A stretch of DNA of 37,447 nucleotides from an uncultured Candidatus Saccharibacteria bacterium (GTDB taxonomy: Bacteria > Patescibacteriota > Saccharimonadia > Saccharimonadales > Saccharimonadaceae), in assembly GCA_947305705.1 (NCBI GenBank), contig CAMZEB010000008.1, positions 1-37,447 on the forward strand. Reading direction: 5' to 3'. The position numbers and the translations under genes were made by a program. The notes under the pieces were generated by a model. The model was given only the letters and a program-made list of their open reading frames with translations, did no database searches and had not been told where the DNA came from. Shown here one piece after another: positions 1 to 8,214 of this stretch. The first letter of the stretch is position 1, and the number at the start of each line of letters is the position of its first letter.

Positions 1-102
1 TTCCCTATGACCTCCCAGAAAGATGATCTGGTTGATAGGCGCAAGGTGGAAGTATAGCAATATATGGAGCCGAAGCGTACTAATAGAGGCATTGCCTTTT
101 TA
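1..102 (+). rRNA. 23S ribosomal RNA, 3' end (partial)
   Basis: The first hundred bases match the conserved 3' end of bacterial 23S rRNA, including GTTGATAGGC near base 32 and GTACTAAT near base 77. In E. coli the mature end lies about 20 nt after the latter motif, so the end is placed near 97-105. The rest of the gene lies to the left of the window. A 5S gene follows in the same direction, which supports the call. Confidence 0.9.
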
Positions 103-108
103 TGTCTC

Positions 109-144
109 TTCTATTAATCTTGTGCTTGCACAAAATTAATAGAA
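109..144 (+). other. Hairpin in the 23S-5S spacer (processing-type stem)
   Basis: TTCTATTAAT (109-118) pairs perfectly with ATTAATAGAA (135-144). After one mismatch the stem continues as TTGTG/CACAA and is closed by a CTTG tetraloop. It sits directly behind the 23S 3' end, so it may be an RNase III-type processing site or a 3' boundary signal. It has no U-tract, so it is not called a terminator. The rest of the spacer (145-296) shows nothing recognisable. Confidence 0.6.
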
Positions 145-296
145 GGAGTAGACTTAACTAGTAACTGATGTTCAATTCTGTCAAAAATACTATTGACGGA
201 ACCATCAGAGTCAATTAAAATAGCTATTGTGCATCTTACATCGAGGTAAGATTCTAATACAGAACCGCTGAGTATTGGTTCGCCCTTAGAGTCTTT

Positions 297-405
297 CCTC
301 GGTGTCCATAGCGCCAGGGAAATACCTGTTCCCATTCCGAACACAGAAGTCAAGCCTGGTCGCGGCGATTATACTGCTTTGCGGGAAACTAGCAAGATGC
401 CGAAT
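297..405 (+). rRNA. 5S ribosomal RNA
   Basis: The core CCCATTCCGAACACAGAAGT is the highly conserved loop B/C region of bacterial 5S rRNA. The ends pair as helix I: TCGGTGTC at 299-306 with GATGCCGA at 396-403 (one G-U). The length of about 109 nt is a little short for 5S (about 115-120). It lies downstream of the 23S end in the usual order and is followed at once by an intrinsic terminator. Confidence 0.93.
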
Positions 406-412
406 TATACGA

Positions 413-440
413 AGAAGCCACCCCAACGGGTGGCTTTTCG
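413..440 (+). terminator. Intrinsic terminator of the rRNA operon
   Basis: AAGCCACCC (415-423), loop CAAC, GGGTGGCTT (428-436), then TT. It is a perfect 9-bp stem right behind 5S, with a short U-run. Confidence 0.85.
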
Positions 441-441
441 T

Positions 442-560
442 CTTTCCTGAGCTTGCTCAGGGAAAGCGAACAGTCACGCGAAGGGGTGGGCGAGGCGTTC
501 GCCTCGCTGATTGCGCAGCAATCGCTTTCTCGTATAACGAACGGGCGCGTTAGCCCCGTG
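442..560. repeat. Run of four short palindromic hairpins downstream of 5S
   Basis: Four hairpins follow one another. Stem CTTTCC/GGAAAG plus TGAG/CTCA with a CTTG loop (442-466). GCGAGGC/GCCTCGC with loop GTTC (490-507). GATTGC/GCAATC with loop GCA (509-523). ACGGG/CCCGT (541-559). An open frame crosses the segment but is explained by the palindromes and has no family resemblance. Role unknown: possibly structured RNA read through from the rRNA operon, or extragenic palindromes. Confidence 0.6.
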
Positions 561-746
561 AGCATTATATATAATCTATCGTTTCCTGTCGTTTCTGCCA
601 CTGACAATTATCCTATGCTGGCATTATCAAAAACATCACAATCCGGTCCCAATCATGGTTGGTCATGCACTAATCGAAGTCGCGAGCGTCGTAATGATTT
701 TAATAACATCGCTCTCGCCAGAGCTTTACAATATTATAACTTCTCT
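561..746. other. Non-coding gap, nothing clear
   Basis: This gap separates the rRNA region from the stop of the leftward gene at 747. The only structure noted is a short palindrome, GCTCTCGCCAGAGC at 711-724, which lacks a U-tract in the leftward direction. No gene or promoter could be supported. Confidence 0.4.
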
Positions 747-3335
747 CTAGTTAGTGCCAATTCTGAATGCTGGCGAAACAGAACAATCTGCAACTGCCGT
801 AATTGTGCCAGCTGTTCCGGATTCGGTGACCAAGCGGAACATATTTGCGTAGCCATTATCGGCCGTACGTAACCACCAATCTACCGTATAGCCGCTTATG
901 GTCCTTTTTACTCTCGCTGCATTGGTGTTGTTTATTTCATAGTAATCCAATGGTCTCGTATCGGTATTGACATCATTCTTGTTGTCTCTTGTCCATTGAT
1001 CGACCGGCAAGTTTACCTCCCTACTGGAAAGAAGATATAACTTGTTGATACTTGTATCTGCTGCGGTAACATCGGGCGAGTTACCGCTCGGGCCCGATCC
1101 TGACACGATTGGATATGTAGGAATAATTACGGCCCTTAAATCTTCTGGCAGAGTATTATAGAAGCTACTATTTAACCAAGTCGCCATTTGAGACCTAGCC
1201 CATCCGCCATTATTTGTTGCGGAATTATTCATTGTGCGTGTGTCTCTCTGGCTTCCTACAGGGCCTGCAAATTCTATTACGGTGCCACAAGCGGTTTGGG
1301 AATAACCTTCATTACTGCATACTTCAGGTGTCGATGTGTTAGATAATCTAACGGTATGCGGGTAGCTATAGTTACTTAGATAAATATCCTTTTCACAACC
1401 AACCGGGTAATAGTCAGGGTTACTAGCTATGTTTTGTACGATAGTATCCCAAGAATCCGTAGAGAATCCATTGCAGGAATCGAAATAATCGGCATAGATA
1501 GTGGTGTCGTGAGTGATAGGCGTATTAGCAAAATCAAAAACGGTATTGTGTGGTTCGTCAGCATACCAATCAAGGAATGTGAAGCTCTTTGTTTTTGTTG
1601 GCCCGTTTTCTGGTCTAGTTGCCGTTTCGCCATAAGAAACGGTCTGTGTTGATATTGTGGTCCCGCCGTATGTCTCGAACGAGACTGCAAATGTTGGCAT
1701 CACGCCAATCCTGAATGCTGGAGCAACGCCGACATAATTCGAGCTGGAAGGCATCGATGAGAGCGATACGCCGTCGTTAGGAGCCGTCATGAACTCATTG
1801 TAACCACTCTTTGCCGTGCGTAGCCACCAATATGCATTTGAATTATTCTTCGGATTCGTTTTTATCCTCAATTCGCAACGATTACTGCCCGAACATGATT
1901 CGTAGATGTCAAGTATTCTTGTGTCGGTCAACAAATCTTTTTTGTCGTCATTCATCCACTTAACGTTAACTTCCATGGCGGAGAAGAGATAGACCTTATT
2001 CTTGTTCGTATCTTCGTTTGTTATATTTGGCGAAGTTCCATCATTGCCTGTGCTGGATACTATCGGATATGTTGGGATAATCACAGCCTTCAAATCATTT
2101 GGCAACTTACTATAGAAGTCGCTATTAAGATAAGTAATTAATTCTGTTGCCGCCCAACCGCCGTTGTTTGTATTGGTTGGATTCATTCTTCTCGAACCGA
2201 CGGTATCGATAAACTCAATAACTATTCCACAAGCGGTTTGTGAATACCCTTCGGTGCCGCATACTTCTGGCGAGCTAGTATTTGCAAGCCTGACAGTATA
2301 TGATTCATCCTCGCCATTGTCATCCATGTCGAGCGCGACTTCCTTTTCGCAACCAATAGGGTAATAGCTCGGATCGTTTACTAAGTTGTTGCGAATTGTA
2401 TCCCATGAGCTAGTCGCAAATAACTCGCACAGGCTGATATACGAGGCGTAGATAGTCGTATTGTCGGTAATAGGCGTATCGTCAAAATCGAAAATTGAAG
2501 TATGCCCTGGGTCTGCGTACCAATCTATGAAAGATGACCCTTCTTTGGTCGGATTAGTAGCTGGTCTCGCGACTTTCTGACCGTAAGTGATAGTCTCCGA
2601 GGCAATTTCGGTACCGCCGTCAGTATTGAATGTGACAGTATAGCTCTCGAACTTGCCCTTTATGACGATATTATTTAGTAGCACGGTTGCATTATATTGT
2701 TCTTCGGCATAAATCGAAAGCGGAATAAGGCTCGCACCGATTATCAGAGTAGTAACTCCTAGTACTTTGTATTTTCTTTTGCCGCTAGTAATGCAGGCAA
2801 TTAGACCGATTATTGATAATCCGCCAATAATTATTAATACGAGTAAATTATCGTTTGTTGCAGGATTAATGATGATTATTGCTTCTGATCCGTCTTCGCC
2901 TAGAAGAGAAAGCGTAATCGTGATTTCGTCTAACGACAATTCGTTCTGGTTGATTAATTGCGTCTTATAGATGATTTTCGCCTTAAAACTACCGGTACTA
3001 CCGGATTCAATAAAGTCATCACTATACCGATATTCGATATCGATATAATTACCATCGTAATTATCGCTTATGGAACTAATTCTGTATTTTCTGGAGTCAT
3101 TATTTTTGAGAGAAACATTGAATTCAATATAATCATCAGTGCTATTGAGTGTGATATTGCTTGTTATAGTGTTGTCCGCAAAAGTCGGGTCAGTCATAGC
3201 AATGCTTTCGCTTTTGTCGGATACGGTAACATCCGCTATTGTTAGGCTGGCGCCTGCGGCAAAAACAACCTGTGTCATAAATAGGCATATGGCAGCTGAT
3301 GCCAAAAATATACATTTTCTCGCAGTTTTTCTCAT
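747..3335 (-). CDS. Secreted protein with two (Listeria-Bacteroides-type repeat + DUF6273-like) modules
   Basis: An 862-residue exported protein. Residues 1-27 form a signal peptide (KTARK, hydrophobic core, AFAAG-like cleavage region). Two hydrophobic segments follow at about 162-181 and 191-209. Then comes a duplicated module. Residues about 231-300 and 549-617 are InlB-B/Listeria-Bacteroides-type repeats (VTFNTDGG...YG...RP...F.DWYAD...TTIYA.Y). Residues about 301-545 and 621-862 are DUF6273-like domains (SWDTI...YYP.GCEK...TVRL.NTS.PEVC...WWLRTA...APAFRIG). These families occur on surface proteins that are often adhesive; binding to a host cell is an inference. The start is fixed by GGAGG just upstream. 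The order is unusual because the two TM segments precede the repeats, so the modules may be displayed from the membrane. Confidence 0.75.
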   Translation of the reverse strand: MRKTARKCIFLASAAICLFMTQVVFAAGASLTIADVTVSDKSESIAMTDPTFADNTITSNITLNSTDDYIEFNVSLKNNDSRKYRISSISDNYDGNYIDIEYRYSDDFIESGSTGSFKAKIIYKTQLINQNELSLDEITITLSLLGEDGSEAIIIINPATNDNLLVLIIIGGLSIIGLIACITSGKRKYKVLGVTTLIIGASLIPLSIYAEEQYNATVLLNNIVIKGKFESYTVTFNTDGGTEIASETITYGQKVARPATNPTKEGSSFIDWYADPGHTSIFDFDDTPITDNTTIYASYISLCELFATSSWDTIRNNLVNDPSYYPIGCEKEVALDMDDNGEDESYTVRLANTSSPEVCGTEGYSQTACGIVIEFIDTVGSRRMNPTNTNNGGWAATELITYLNSDFYSKLPNDLKAVIIPTYPIVSSTGNDGTSPNITNEDTNKNKVYLFSAMEVNVKWMNDDKKDLLTDTRILDIYESCSGSNRCELRIKTNPKNNSNAYWWLRTAKSGYNEFMTAPNDGVSLSSMPSSSNYVGVAPAFRIGVMPTFAVSFETYGGTTISTQTVSYGETATRPENGPTKTKSFTFLDWYADEPHNTVFDFANTPITHDTTIYADYFDSCNGFSTDSWDTIVQNIASNPDYYPVGCEKDIYLSNYSYPHTVRLSNTSTPEVCSNEGYSQTACGTVIEFAGPVGSQRDTRTMNNSATNNGGWARSQMATWLNSSFYNTLPEDLRAVIIPTYPIVSGSGPSGNSPDVTAADTSINKLYLLSSREVNLPVDQWTRDNKNDVNTDTRPLDYYEINNTNAARVKRTISGYTVDWWLRTADNGYANMFRLVTESGTAGTITAVADCSVSPAFRIGTN

Positions 3336-3359
3336 GACTCCTCCAAAGTCCTTATGTTA

Positions 3360-3389
3360 AGTATAAAGGTTTGGGGGAATGGCCGTCAA
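3360..3389 (-). promoter_or_regulatory. Sigma70-type promoter of the repeat-protein gene
   Basis: On the minus strand TTGACG (3384-3389), 18-nt spacer, TATACT (3360-3365). The -35 box overlaps the stop of the next gene upstream. The short leader carries GGAGG before the ATG at 3335. Confidence 0.65.
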
Positions 3390-3580
3390 TGAATATTTTC
3401 GATAATTTTTGAAATACCGAAAATTCCGCCGGCAATTATGGCCGCTATTAAAGCGATAACTAAAATCGCGCCCAGAATGATCATGATAACGGAGGTAGGT
3501 TTCGTCTTCGGCTCGAAGTCTTTATTTTTCGGTTGATATTCTTGTGGCACCTTATATGGCGAATTCGTATCTATGCTCAT
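3386..3580 (-). CDS. Small single-pass membrane protein
   Basis: A 64-residue protein with a Pro/Lys-rich N-terminal tail (about 1-29) and one strong membrane helix (about 30-54), ending in a short polar tail. No family was recognised. It has no Shine-Dalgarno sequence. A TATAAT box ends 6 nt before its ATG, so its mRNA should be leaderless. Its gene ends inside the promoter of the secreted repeat protein, so the two may be separately transcribed. The reading is supported by clean membrane topology and a well-placed promoter, but its function is unknown. Confidence 0.6.
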   Translation of the reverse strand: MSIDTNSPYKVPQEYQPKNKDFEPKTKPTSVIMIILGAILVIALIAAIIAGGIFGISKIIENIH

Positions 3581-3586
3581 GCCTAT

Positions 3587-3594
3587 ATTATAAT
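3587..3594. promoter_or_regulatory. Overlapping divergent -10 boxes, both leaderless
   Basis: TATAAT on the plus strand is 3589-3594, 7 nt before the ATG at 3602. TATAAT on the minus strand is 3592-3587, 6 nt before the ATG at 3580. The boxes share four base pairs, so RNA polymerase can probably serve only one direction at a time. Confidence 0.65.
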
Positions 3595-3601
3595 AATAAT
3601 T

Positions 3602-4231
3602 ATGAAAACTAAGAAACCTCTAATTAATTATCTTGTTCTATTTAGTGGCATATTGAGCGTAGCTTTTTATCTGCTCCACGACATTATTGGTGCCGCAAAT
3701 TACCCTGGATATAATTGGGCTAGTCAGGCTGTCAGTGACTTGACGGCGACGGATGCGCCATCTTTTGCTATCGCAGGAGGATTAAGCCATGTCTATGGAA
3801 TTTTTAGCTGCCTTTGTTGCGCATTGCTCTGTATTTTGATTCAAAAGACAAAAAAGAAAACGCTTCGTCTTGGTATTTATCTATTCGCAATAATGAATGC
3901 TATTTCCGCAATCGGCTATTCGCTCTTCCCATTGTCTAGTGCGGGCTACGATGGCTCGGCGCAGACATTCATTCATGTCTACATTGTCACTACTGCAGTC
4001 GTTCTTCTATCTATTATTTCTCTAATCTTAATGTCTGTCGGAGCCTTCAAAACGGAGCATAAAGCACTCTGTATTTTAGCTGTAGCTGCATTAGTATTAA
4101 TGTTCGTCGGTGCAGTTGGTAGTGGCAATGTACCAAAAGAAATCTTCGGTATTTTTGAGCGCTTTAGTACTTATAGCGCAGTTACCTTTACTGCAATTCT
4201 TGGCATTTATGGTTTCAAGGAGCTGCAATAA
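3602..4231 (+). CDS. DUF998 family membrane protein
   Basis: A 209-residue polytopic membrane protein with about six hydrophobic segments. The motif NWASQAVSDLTATDAP after the first helix, and the Gly/Ser-rich loop near the third, are typical of DUF998, a family of unknown function. A longer frame opens at 3533, but ATG 3602 is chosen because a TATAAT box lies 7 nt before it and the extra residues are not membrane-like in family style. It is the first gene of an operon with the ASCH and CYTH genes: its TAA shares an A with the next ATG. Confidence 0.75.
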   Translation: MKTKKPLINYLVLFSGILSVAFYLLHDIIGAANYPGYNWASQAVSDLTATDAPSFAIAGGLSHVYGIFSCLCCALLCILIQKTKKKTLRLGIYLFAIMNAISAIGYSLFPLSSAGYDGSAQTFIHVYIVTTAVVLLSIISLILMSVGAFKTEHKALCILAVAALVLMFVGAVGSGNVPKEIFGIFERFSTYSAVTFTAILGIYGFKELQ

Positions 4232-4572
4232 TGCAAATCCATCTCGATCCGGAAATTTTTGAACAAGTCAAAAACGGCACCAAAAATGTTGAGGCGCGCG
4301 TAAATGATGAAAAGCGTCGTCAAATTAAGATCGGTGATATTATTGAAGTGCTCAAGCGACCAGATGAAAAAGAAACACTTGAAGTCCGCGTAGTAGGGCT
4401 AAAAACATTTGTGGATTTTACAGAGCTAGCGAATAATTATCCAATCGAGCACCTATATTCGCCAAGCTTTACGAAGGAAGAATATTTAGCACTCTTTCCA
4501 AAGTTCTATTCTGAGGAAGAAACCGCGAAATATGGCACTGTAGCAATAGAATTTGAGGTAGTAAATGAATAA
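4231..4572 (+). CDS. ASCH domain protein
   Basis: A 113-residue single-domain protein. The pattern LDPEIFEQVKNGTKNVEAR followed by ND.KR..IK.GD.IE and a later VVGL is the ASC-1 homology (ASCH) fold, related to PUA and EVE domains. Such proteins bind RNA or modified nucleotides, and some are amidohydrolases of acetylated cytidine (YqfB). The exact substrate here is unknown. Its ATG overlaps the stop of the DUF998 gene by one base, and its end overlaps the CYTH gene by 8 nt, so all three are translationally coupled. Confidence 0.75.
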   Translation: MQIHLDPEIFEQVKNGTKNVEARVNDEKRRQIKIGDIIEVLKRPDEKETLEVRVVGLKTFVDFTELANNYPIEHLYSPSFTKEEYLALFPKFYSEEETAKYGTVAIEFEVVNE

Positions 4573-5143
4573 CGAAATAGAAGCAAGTTTTCTAGATATA
4601 GATAAAGATGAACTACGCGAAAAGCTCAAAAACATTGGTGCCGAATGCGTGATGCCTGAAATTTTAATGCGCCGCACGGTATTTGATAGTGGCCCGCATT
4701 CTTATGCGCGCGTCCGTGACGAAGGCGATAAAATAGTCATGACTTATAAGAACTTCGAAGACGAAGATTCTATAATGGGCGTCAAAGAGGTAAATCTAAT
4801 CGTTAATAATTATGATGATGCTGTGAAGTTTATTGCCGGCTGTGGTCTAGAACAAAAAGCCGTCCAGGAAACCTATCGCGAGACCTGGATGCTAGATGGC
4901 GTTGAAATAACGATCAATACTTGGCCGTGGATCCCGACCTACATTGAAATTGAAGGACCGAGCGAAGAATCGGTCTGGTCTACTGCGAAACGACTTGGCT
5001 TCAAAAAAGAAGATGCCATGTTTGGCGCTGTCGATAAAATCTACAACCATTATTACGGCGTTGATACGGATATTGTCGACTTTGAAACGCCAATAATTAA
5101 TTTCGAAATAGACCCGCCTGAATGGGCTATAAAAACTAACTAG
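4565..5143 (+). CDS. CYTH domain protein (CyaB/thiamine-triphosphatase-like)
   Basis: A 192-residue CYTH (triphosphate tunnel) protein: N-terminal NEIEASF, RRTVF near 36-41, YARVRDEG near 52-59, an internal KEVNLIV strand, WMLDGVEITINTWPWIPTYIEIEG near 108-130. Relatives hydrolyse inorganic tri- or polyphosphate or thiamine triphosphate, or make cAMP. The family signature ExExK reads E-I-E-A-S here, so the lysine is missing; this also occurs in many uncharacterised members and leaves the reaction open. The 3' end overlaps the convergent gene at 5136 by 8 nt. Confidence 0.75.
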   Translation: MNNEIEASFLDIDKDELREKLKNIGAECVMPEILMRRTVFDSGPHSYARVRDEGDKIVMTYKNFEDEDSIMGVKEVNLIVNNYDDAVKFIAGCGLEQKAVQETYRETWMLDGVEITINTWPWIPTYIEIEGPSEESVWSTAKRLGFKKEDAMFGAVDKIYNHYYGVDTDIVDFETPIINFEIDPPEWAIKTN

Positions 5144-5762
5144 TGTGCTTTTTGGCGCGCTTTCGCCAGAGTAATAATCTAGCAATAGCATACGCGCCAC
5201 CTAAGATTGTGATAATCCAGACAATTGACGCCCAAACTGGCTGATCGTATACCTGTAGGAATGGATATGGTCCAACCCAAATATGCGCAAAGTTCATGCT
5301 AATCCCGACTATTGCATAGGCGATAGTTGGGATCATTGCATAAAAAGCAGCCTTTTTCGATAATTTTTCTGGTGCCAGAAATCTAAACATTAAGATAGCG
5401 ATTGTTGGACAAAGCGAATGAGTATATAACATTGCGCCACTTGTTAAAATCCACCACAAGTCGCCGACCATCCATGACAAGACGAATAGAACAACAACTA
5501 ATGTAACCGTTGTCGTACAAATTGAACAATAAGATAATAGATTGATAAAATGCGGAATCTTCTTAATTTTGCCCGTCATCACACCTATAATCGCAAAGAC
5601 ATTCAGTGCGCTCGTAATCATTAGAAATAGGTTACTAAGCTGAGTATAAAAACGAAGCGCGCTCGTGCCGCGATTAGCAAATGCAAGGCTAATGCCAATG
5701 CACTCCAATATAAAGATTGTGATATTGTAGATTAGATACCATAACAATCGTTTATTCTTCAT
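5136..5762 (-). CDS. Polytopic membrane protein, Pr6Pr-like
   Basis: A 208-residue protein with about six membrane helices. The early YTQLSNLFLMITSALNVFAI segment, the LYTHSLCPTIAIL segment with a His-Pro region, and the late WVGPYPFLQV loop resemble the Pr6Pr family of six-helix proteins with unknown function. It starts one base after the stop of the P-type ATPase gene, so the two form an operon and are probably co-translated. A link to cation transport is inferred only from this position. Confidence 0.6.
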   Translation of the reverse strand: MKNKRLLWYLIYNITIFILECIGISLAFANRGTSALRFYTQLSNLFLMITSALNVFAIIGVMTGKIKKIPHFINLLSYCSICTTTVTLVVVLFVLSWMVGDLWWILTSGAMLYTHSLCPTIAILMFRFLAPEKLSKKAAFYAMIPTIAYAIVGISMNFAHIWVGPYPFLQVYDQPVWASIVWIITILGGAYAIARLLLWRKRAKKHTS

Positions 5763-5763
5763 G

Positions 5764-8154
5764 TTATCTATTTGAGTGTGCCTTTTTATGAGTGAATAAT
5801 TTGTCTACGAAACGGTCCCAGAACCAGTAAACGAATTTTCCGATGTAGTGCAATAATGGCATCGAAAGTATCGCGAGAAGAATAGTTATTGTGGCCGTTT
5901 GAAGCGATAGCGGGTAGAGGCTGAAAATAAATGGAAGGAATATATAACAAATGATCATACATACCATACAGAGGGCGATGACTCCGCGTTTGTACCAACC
6001 GAGCGGTTTTCTTGCGACTCGGTAAATCATTTGCAGACCAACAAAGCCAATCAAAATCGTCGAGCAAGTTTGCACTTCTTCAACTGGCATATTAAAGACA
6101 AGGCGAACAATCACCATAATCCAAACCAGTAATACATCCGTTAAACCGCCCGGGACTGCGCGCTTCAGAATATTACTGACGAAGCGTCCACGAATCAAGT
6201 CATGGTTTGGCGCCTGAGACAGTAGGAATCCTGGTAGACCAATCGTGAACATACTAATGAGTGAAATCTGCTCCGGCATCAATGGATAAGTGAAGCTAAA
6301 GAGGATTGAGAAGGTTGCCATCAAGAAAGAAAACACATTCTTGACGAGGAATAAGCTACCGCTTCTTTCGAGGTTATTAACGACGCGGCGACCTTCAGTT
6401 ACAACATCTGGCATGCGTGCAAAATCTGATTCGAGTAAAACTAATTGGGCGGCTTGCGCAGCCGCATCGCTGCCGCTCGCCATTGCGACAGAACAATCCG
6501 CGTCGCGTAGTGCCAAAACGTCGTTTACGCCATCGCCAGTCATTGCAACAGTATGTCCATCAGCTTGTAAGGCTTTAACGAATTTACGTTTTTGCTCAGG
6601 CGTGACACGACCGAAAACGGTGTATTTGCGCATTGCGTCGGCTATATCATCGTCTGTAATAAGTCTCGATGCGTCTACGAATTTACCGGCATTTTTTATA
6701 CCAGCTTGCTTAGCGACCTCGGAGACGGTAAGGGCATTATCGCCAGAAATAACTTTAATTTCTACGCCTTGATCGGCGAAATATTGGAATGTTTCTGGCG
6801 CGTTTTTGCGCACTGGGTTCATGAGCGTAATCAGTGCAATTGGTGTTATTTTTTGATCGAGTTTTTTGCCGTTAATTTTGCCGGCATATTCCGCAAGTAA
6901 TAATACACGGTAGCCTTTGCGACTATGTTTTTCACACTCATCGGCATATTTTCTATAATTATCGCCAAGCAAGAATTCCGGTGCACCGAGCACGTAGCTT
7001 TTTTCTGTGAAGCCTACGCCGCTATATTTGAACTCTGATGAAAAGCCGGAAACATTTTTCGCCTTCGCGTCGGAAGGGGTTGTAAAGAATGCTTTTAACG
7101 CCTCCATCGTAACATTGTCGGCACTTTGCGCTTTTGCAAAATCGCTCATAACACTATAGATATTTTCGCGGGTATTTTTGCCGAGCGGGAAATAATCGGA
7201 AACATGCATCGTGCTATCCGTAATTGTTCCGGTCTTATCTACGCAAAGCACATCGACGCGCGCCAAAGTTTCGATACTTTTCATATCATGTAACAAGACT
7301 TTTTTCTGAACGAGCTTAATCGAAGAAATCGCCAGTGCAATACTAGACAACAAGAATAATCCCTCTGGAATCATGCCAATCACGGCAGCCACCGCTAATT
7401 GAACTGATAATTGTGCGCCGGCTTGCGCGAAGAAGAATTGTTGGATAAAAATGAATGCACCAATCGGAATAATGGCGACACCAGCGATTGTCACGATGCG
7501 ATTAAGCGAGCGAATAATTTCAGATTGCTCTTTGTTTTTGATTTTCTTCGCCTGCATAGTGAGCTGGGAGATATACGAATCGGCGCCAACGGCAGTAAGT
7601 TTTGCGCGACATTCGCCCGAAACAATGAAGCTTCCGGACATCAAATTGTCGCCAGCTTTTTTGTGAATTTCGTCCGCCTCGCCAGTCAGCAGGGCTTCGT
7701 TTACGGCGACTTCACCGGAGACGATTTCTGCATCTGCTGGAATCTGATTGCCGGCTCGAAAAATCACGATATCATTCAAAACTAATGATTCGGCATCAAT
7801 CTTCTGCTCTTTATTATCACGAATAACATTCGCCGTCGGGGCATTGAGCATAATCAAACGGTCGAGCGTCATTTTAGCGCGGATTTCTTGGAAAATACCG
7901 ATCAAGGTATTAAAGATGATGACCGGCAGGAATGTAATACTACGCCATGCTCCAACAATACATAAAATCACAGCAATCGAAGCGAATACGAAGTTAAAAT
8001 AGGTGAATACATTCGTTGCGATAATTTTGCCGACCGATTTTGAAGGCGGTTTTACTGCCGTATTGACCTTGTCGGCCGAACGCATCTGCTTTACTTGCTC
8101 GTTCGTCAGCCCACGCTCTGGGTCCACATCAAAAACAATATTGTCTTTTCGCAT
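5764..8154 (-). CDS. P-type cation-transporting ATPase, CtpE-like
   Basis: A 796-residue P-type ATPase. Visible motifs: LTGEAD at 156-161 (the TGES loop with A for S), IPEGL at 262-266 in the ion-binding helix, the phosphorylated Asp306 in DKTGT, and TGDGVND in the P domain. Ten hydrophobic segments fit the usual 2+2+6 arrangement. The PEGL helix and the stretch leading into DKTGT resemble mycobacterial CtpE, a calcium-uptake ATPase, more than heavy-metal pumps, because there is no CPC motif or metal-binding tail. The substrate is an inference. A TAAAAT box lies 6 nt before the ATG. Confidence 0.85.
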   Translation of the reverse strand: MRKDNIVFDVDPERGLTNEQVKQMRSADKVNTAVKPPSKSVGKIIATNVFTYFNFVFASIAVILCIVGAWRSITFLPVIIFNTLIGIFQEIRAKMTLDRLIMLNAPTANVIRDNKEQKIDAESLVLNDIVIFRAGNQIPADAEIVSGEVAVNEALLTGEADEIHKKAGDNLMSGSFIVSGECRAKLTAVGADSYISQLTMQAKKIKNKEQSEIIRSLNRIVTIAGVAIIPIGAFIFIQQFFFAQAGAQLSVQLAVAAVIGMIPEGLFLLSSIALAISSIKLVQKKVLLHDMKSIETLARVDVLCVDKTGTITDSTMHVSDYFPLGKNTRENIYSVMSDFAKAQSADNVTMEALKAFFTTPSDAKAKNVSGFSSEFKYSGVGFTEKSYVLGAPEFLLGDNYRKYADECEKHSRKGYRVLLLAEYAGKINGKKLDQKITPIALITLMNPVRKNAPETFQYFADQGVEIKVISGDNALTVSEVAKQAGIKNAGKFVDASRLITDDDIADAMRKYTVFGRVTPEQKRKFVKALQADGHTVAMTGDGVNDVLALRDADCSVAMASGSDAAAQAAQLVLLESDFARMPDVVTEGRRVVNNLERSGSLFLVKNVFSFLMATFSILFSFTYPLMPEQISLISMFTIGLPGFLLSQAPNHDLIRGRFVSNILKRAVPGGLTDVLLVWIMVIVRLVFNMPVEEVQTCSTILIGFVGLQMIYRVARKPLGWYKRGVIALCMVCMIICYIFLPFIFSLYPLSLQTATITILLAILSMPLLHYIGKFVYWFWDRFVDKLFTHKKAHSNR

Positions 8155-8160
8155 ACCTTT

Positions 8161-8166
8161 ATTTTA
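8161..8166 (-). promoter_or_regulatory. -10 box (TGA TAAAAT), leaderless
   Basis: On the minus strand TGATAAAAT is followed by exactly 6 nt and the ATG of the P-type ATPase (8154). No convincing -35 box was seen, so the TGn extension probably substitutes. Confidence 0.55.
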
Positions 8167-8202
8167 TCACGCAATCTCGCTAATATATGCCGTAGTTTTT
8201 GC

Positions 8203-8208
8203 TATAAT
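8203..8208 (+). promoter_or_regulatory. -10 box (TGC TATAAT), leaderless
   Basis: TGCTATAAT ends at 8208, 6 nt before the ATG at 8215. It is divergent from the ATPase promoter about 40 bp away. Confidence 0.65.
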
Positions 8209-8214
8209 ACTCTT

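Noticed and set aside
453-872. Plus-strand frame of 139 codons after 5S
   Set aside because: It runs through palindromic hairpins and into the 3' end of the leftward secreted-protein gene. It has no family resemblance and no good start signal.
3533-3601. Extended N-terminus of the DUF998 protein (23 residues)
   Set aside because: It would start within the opposite gene and upstream of the -10 box. The isoleucine run comes from the AT-rich promoter.
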